DNA of 20,720 nucleotides, from positions 89,888-110,607 of the forward strand of contig BMAT01013095.1 of assembly GCA_019649035.1 (NCBI GenBank), written 5' to 3'. Below are positions 20,167-20,720 of the stretch, one piece after another. Below the pieces are notes generated by a model that saw only the letters and a program-made list of their open reading frames with translations, made no database searches and was not told the DNA's origin. Numbering within the stretch: the first letter of the stretch is position 1; each line of letters begins with the position of its first letter. A program made the position numbers and the translations under genes. Source of the stretch: Elysia marginata (taxonomy: Eukaryota > Mollusca > Gastropoda > Plakobranchidae).

Positions 20167-20578
20167 GAGGGCCGTTGCATAGCGTGATCGCTCGCAAACC
20201 GTTTTCTGTTCACGCTATGCAAGGCTAAATTTGTCACCGTTCGCAAGCGCTGGCGTGCAACCTCCCGAGGTAGTGCGCGGCGAACTAAACAACGCTGATT
20301 GGCTGAATTTTTATGGAGCCGCTTCCTTTTGAAATGTCAAGATCGAAAGTAGTCCTCTAGGCTTAGGAGACATTTCGCCAATTTTTACTATAATTAAATT
20401 TATGTATCCAAAGCAGCTTAATGAACAAGTTTTAAAAAATAACTGTCTTTATTGATTGGGCCCAATTATTTTGTTAGGAATGTTAGTTTGCTGAAAAGAG
20501 CGTTGCATAGGGAGGAGAGCACTCGCGGCAAACCGTTTGCTTGTTCTTCGCGAGCGCTCCCGCTATGCAACGGCCCTC
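20167..20578. mobile_element. Foldback MITE, 412 bp, 18-bp perfect terminal inverted repeats
   Basis: GAGGGCCGTTGCATAGCG (20167-20184) is the exact reverse complement of 20561-20578. The similarity resumes inward with CGCTCGC. Each end also folds on itself: TTGCATAGCGTGA (20175-20187) pairs perfectly with 20210-20222, and at the right end GTTGCATAGGGAG pairs with CTCCCGCTATGCAAC apart from two bases. It has no coding capacity. No obvious target-site duplication was found, so the exact ends are uncertain. Confidence 0.75.
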
Positions 20579-20720
20579 TGGTTTACCCTTGATTTCTTGA
20601 AATTCTATTTATAGACCAATGGTAATCATTGGCGGCATGTTCAGATGTTGGAGATTGTGACAAGGCTATGTTTAGCCTACCGATTAAATGCACTGTGTAG
20701 ATCTATAATCTTTATCATCG

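Larger units (their letters stand above)
18817..20720 (+). other. DDX54 intron 19, open at the window end
   Basis: Follows the donor gtaaac. The first 190 bases are strongly pyrimidine-rich on this strand, with many T runs. A hAT-like repeat end, a 28-bp tandem pair, a C8(CA)n run near 19609-19626 and a foldback element follow. I found no exon encoding the expected basic C-terminus and no stop or polyadenylation site to assign. Confidence 0.65.

Noticed and set aside
19997-20246. Overlapping minus-strand frames of 66 and 71 residues
   Set aside because: They overlap the end of the foldback element and have no recognisable protein features.
1-20720. tRNA, rRNA, CRISPR or a multi-gene defence or biosynthetic system
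   Set aside because: I saw no tRNA B-box-like or rRNA sequence, no spaced repeats, and no second gene. The window is one intron-rich animal gene with transposon remnants.

Overview
The window is eukaryotic nuclear DNA from an animal. It is AT-rich, with small exons separated by introns of a few hundred bases to almost 2 kb, many microsatellites, and short inverted-repeat transposon remnants. The one gene I can support encodes the ortholog of the DEAD-box RNA helicase DDX54 (yeast Dbp10). The protein is clearly metazoan. The many AGATCT-type palindromic simple repeats and the intron style fit a lophotrochozoan, perhaps a gastropod mollusc; this placement is inferred from memory of such genomes and is only moderately secure.

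Layout. Bases 1-3320 are upstream DNA with no supported coding gene. They hold AGATCT/TAGATC clusters, a 277-bp element with matching ends flanked by TA (1203-1479), a second inverted-repeat pair (428-447 and 839-858) and an AT microsatellite. DDX54 runs on the + strand from the ATG at 3321 to at least 18816. I could place 19 coding exons whose splice phases all agree, giving 802 codons plus one base. Every helicase motif is present: Q, I, Ia, GG, Ib, DEAD, SAT, IV, V and VI. They are followed by the Dbp10-type C-terminal region. The last exon or exons, expected to encode roughly 70-80 lysine/arginine-rich residues, were not found and probably lie beyond 20720.

The introns hold most of the other structure: a tandem duplication of about 100 bp in intron 1, two diverged copies of one dispersed repeat in introns 7 and 14, a possible Tc1/mariner-type end in intron 17, and microsatellites in introns 12 and 16. 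Intron 18 (18205-18640) appears to be a minor-spliceosome (U12) intron with AT-AC ends. It is the only placement I found that keeps both the reading frame and the family alignment.

The tail from 18817 to the window end, which I read as part of intron 19, carries a hAT-like repeat end near 19160 and a 412-bp foldback element (20167-20578) with 18-bp perfect terminal inverted repeats and internal hairpins. I found no tRNA, rRNA, CRISPR array or prokaryotic feature. Nothing here forms a multi-gene system: the window is one conserved nucleolar helicase gene in repeat-rich surroundings.
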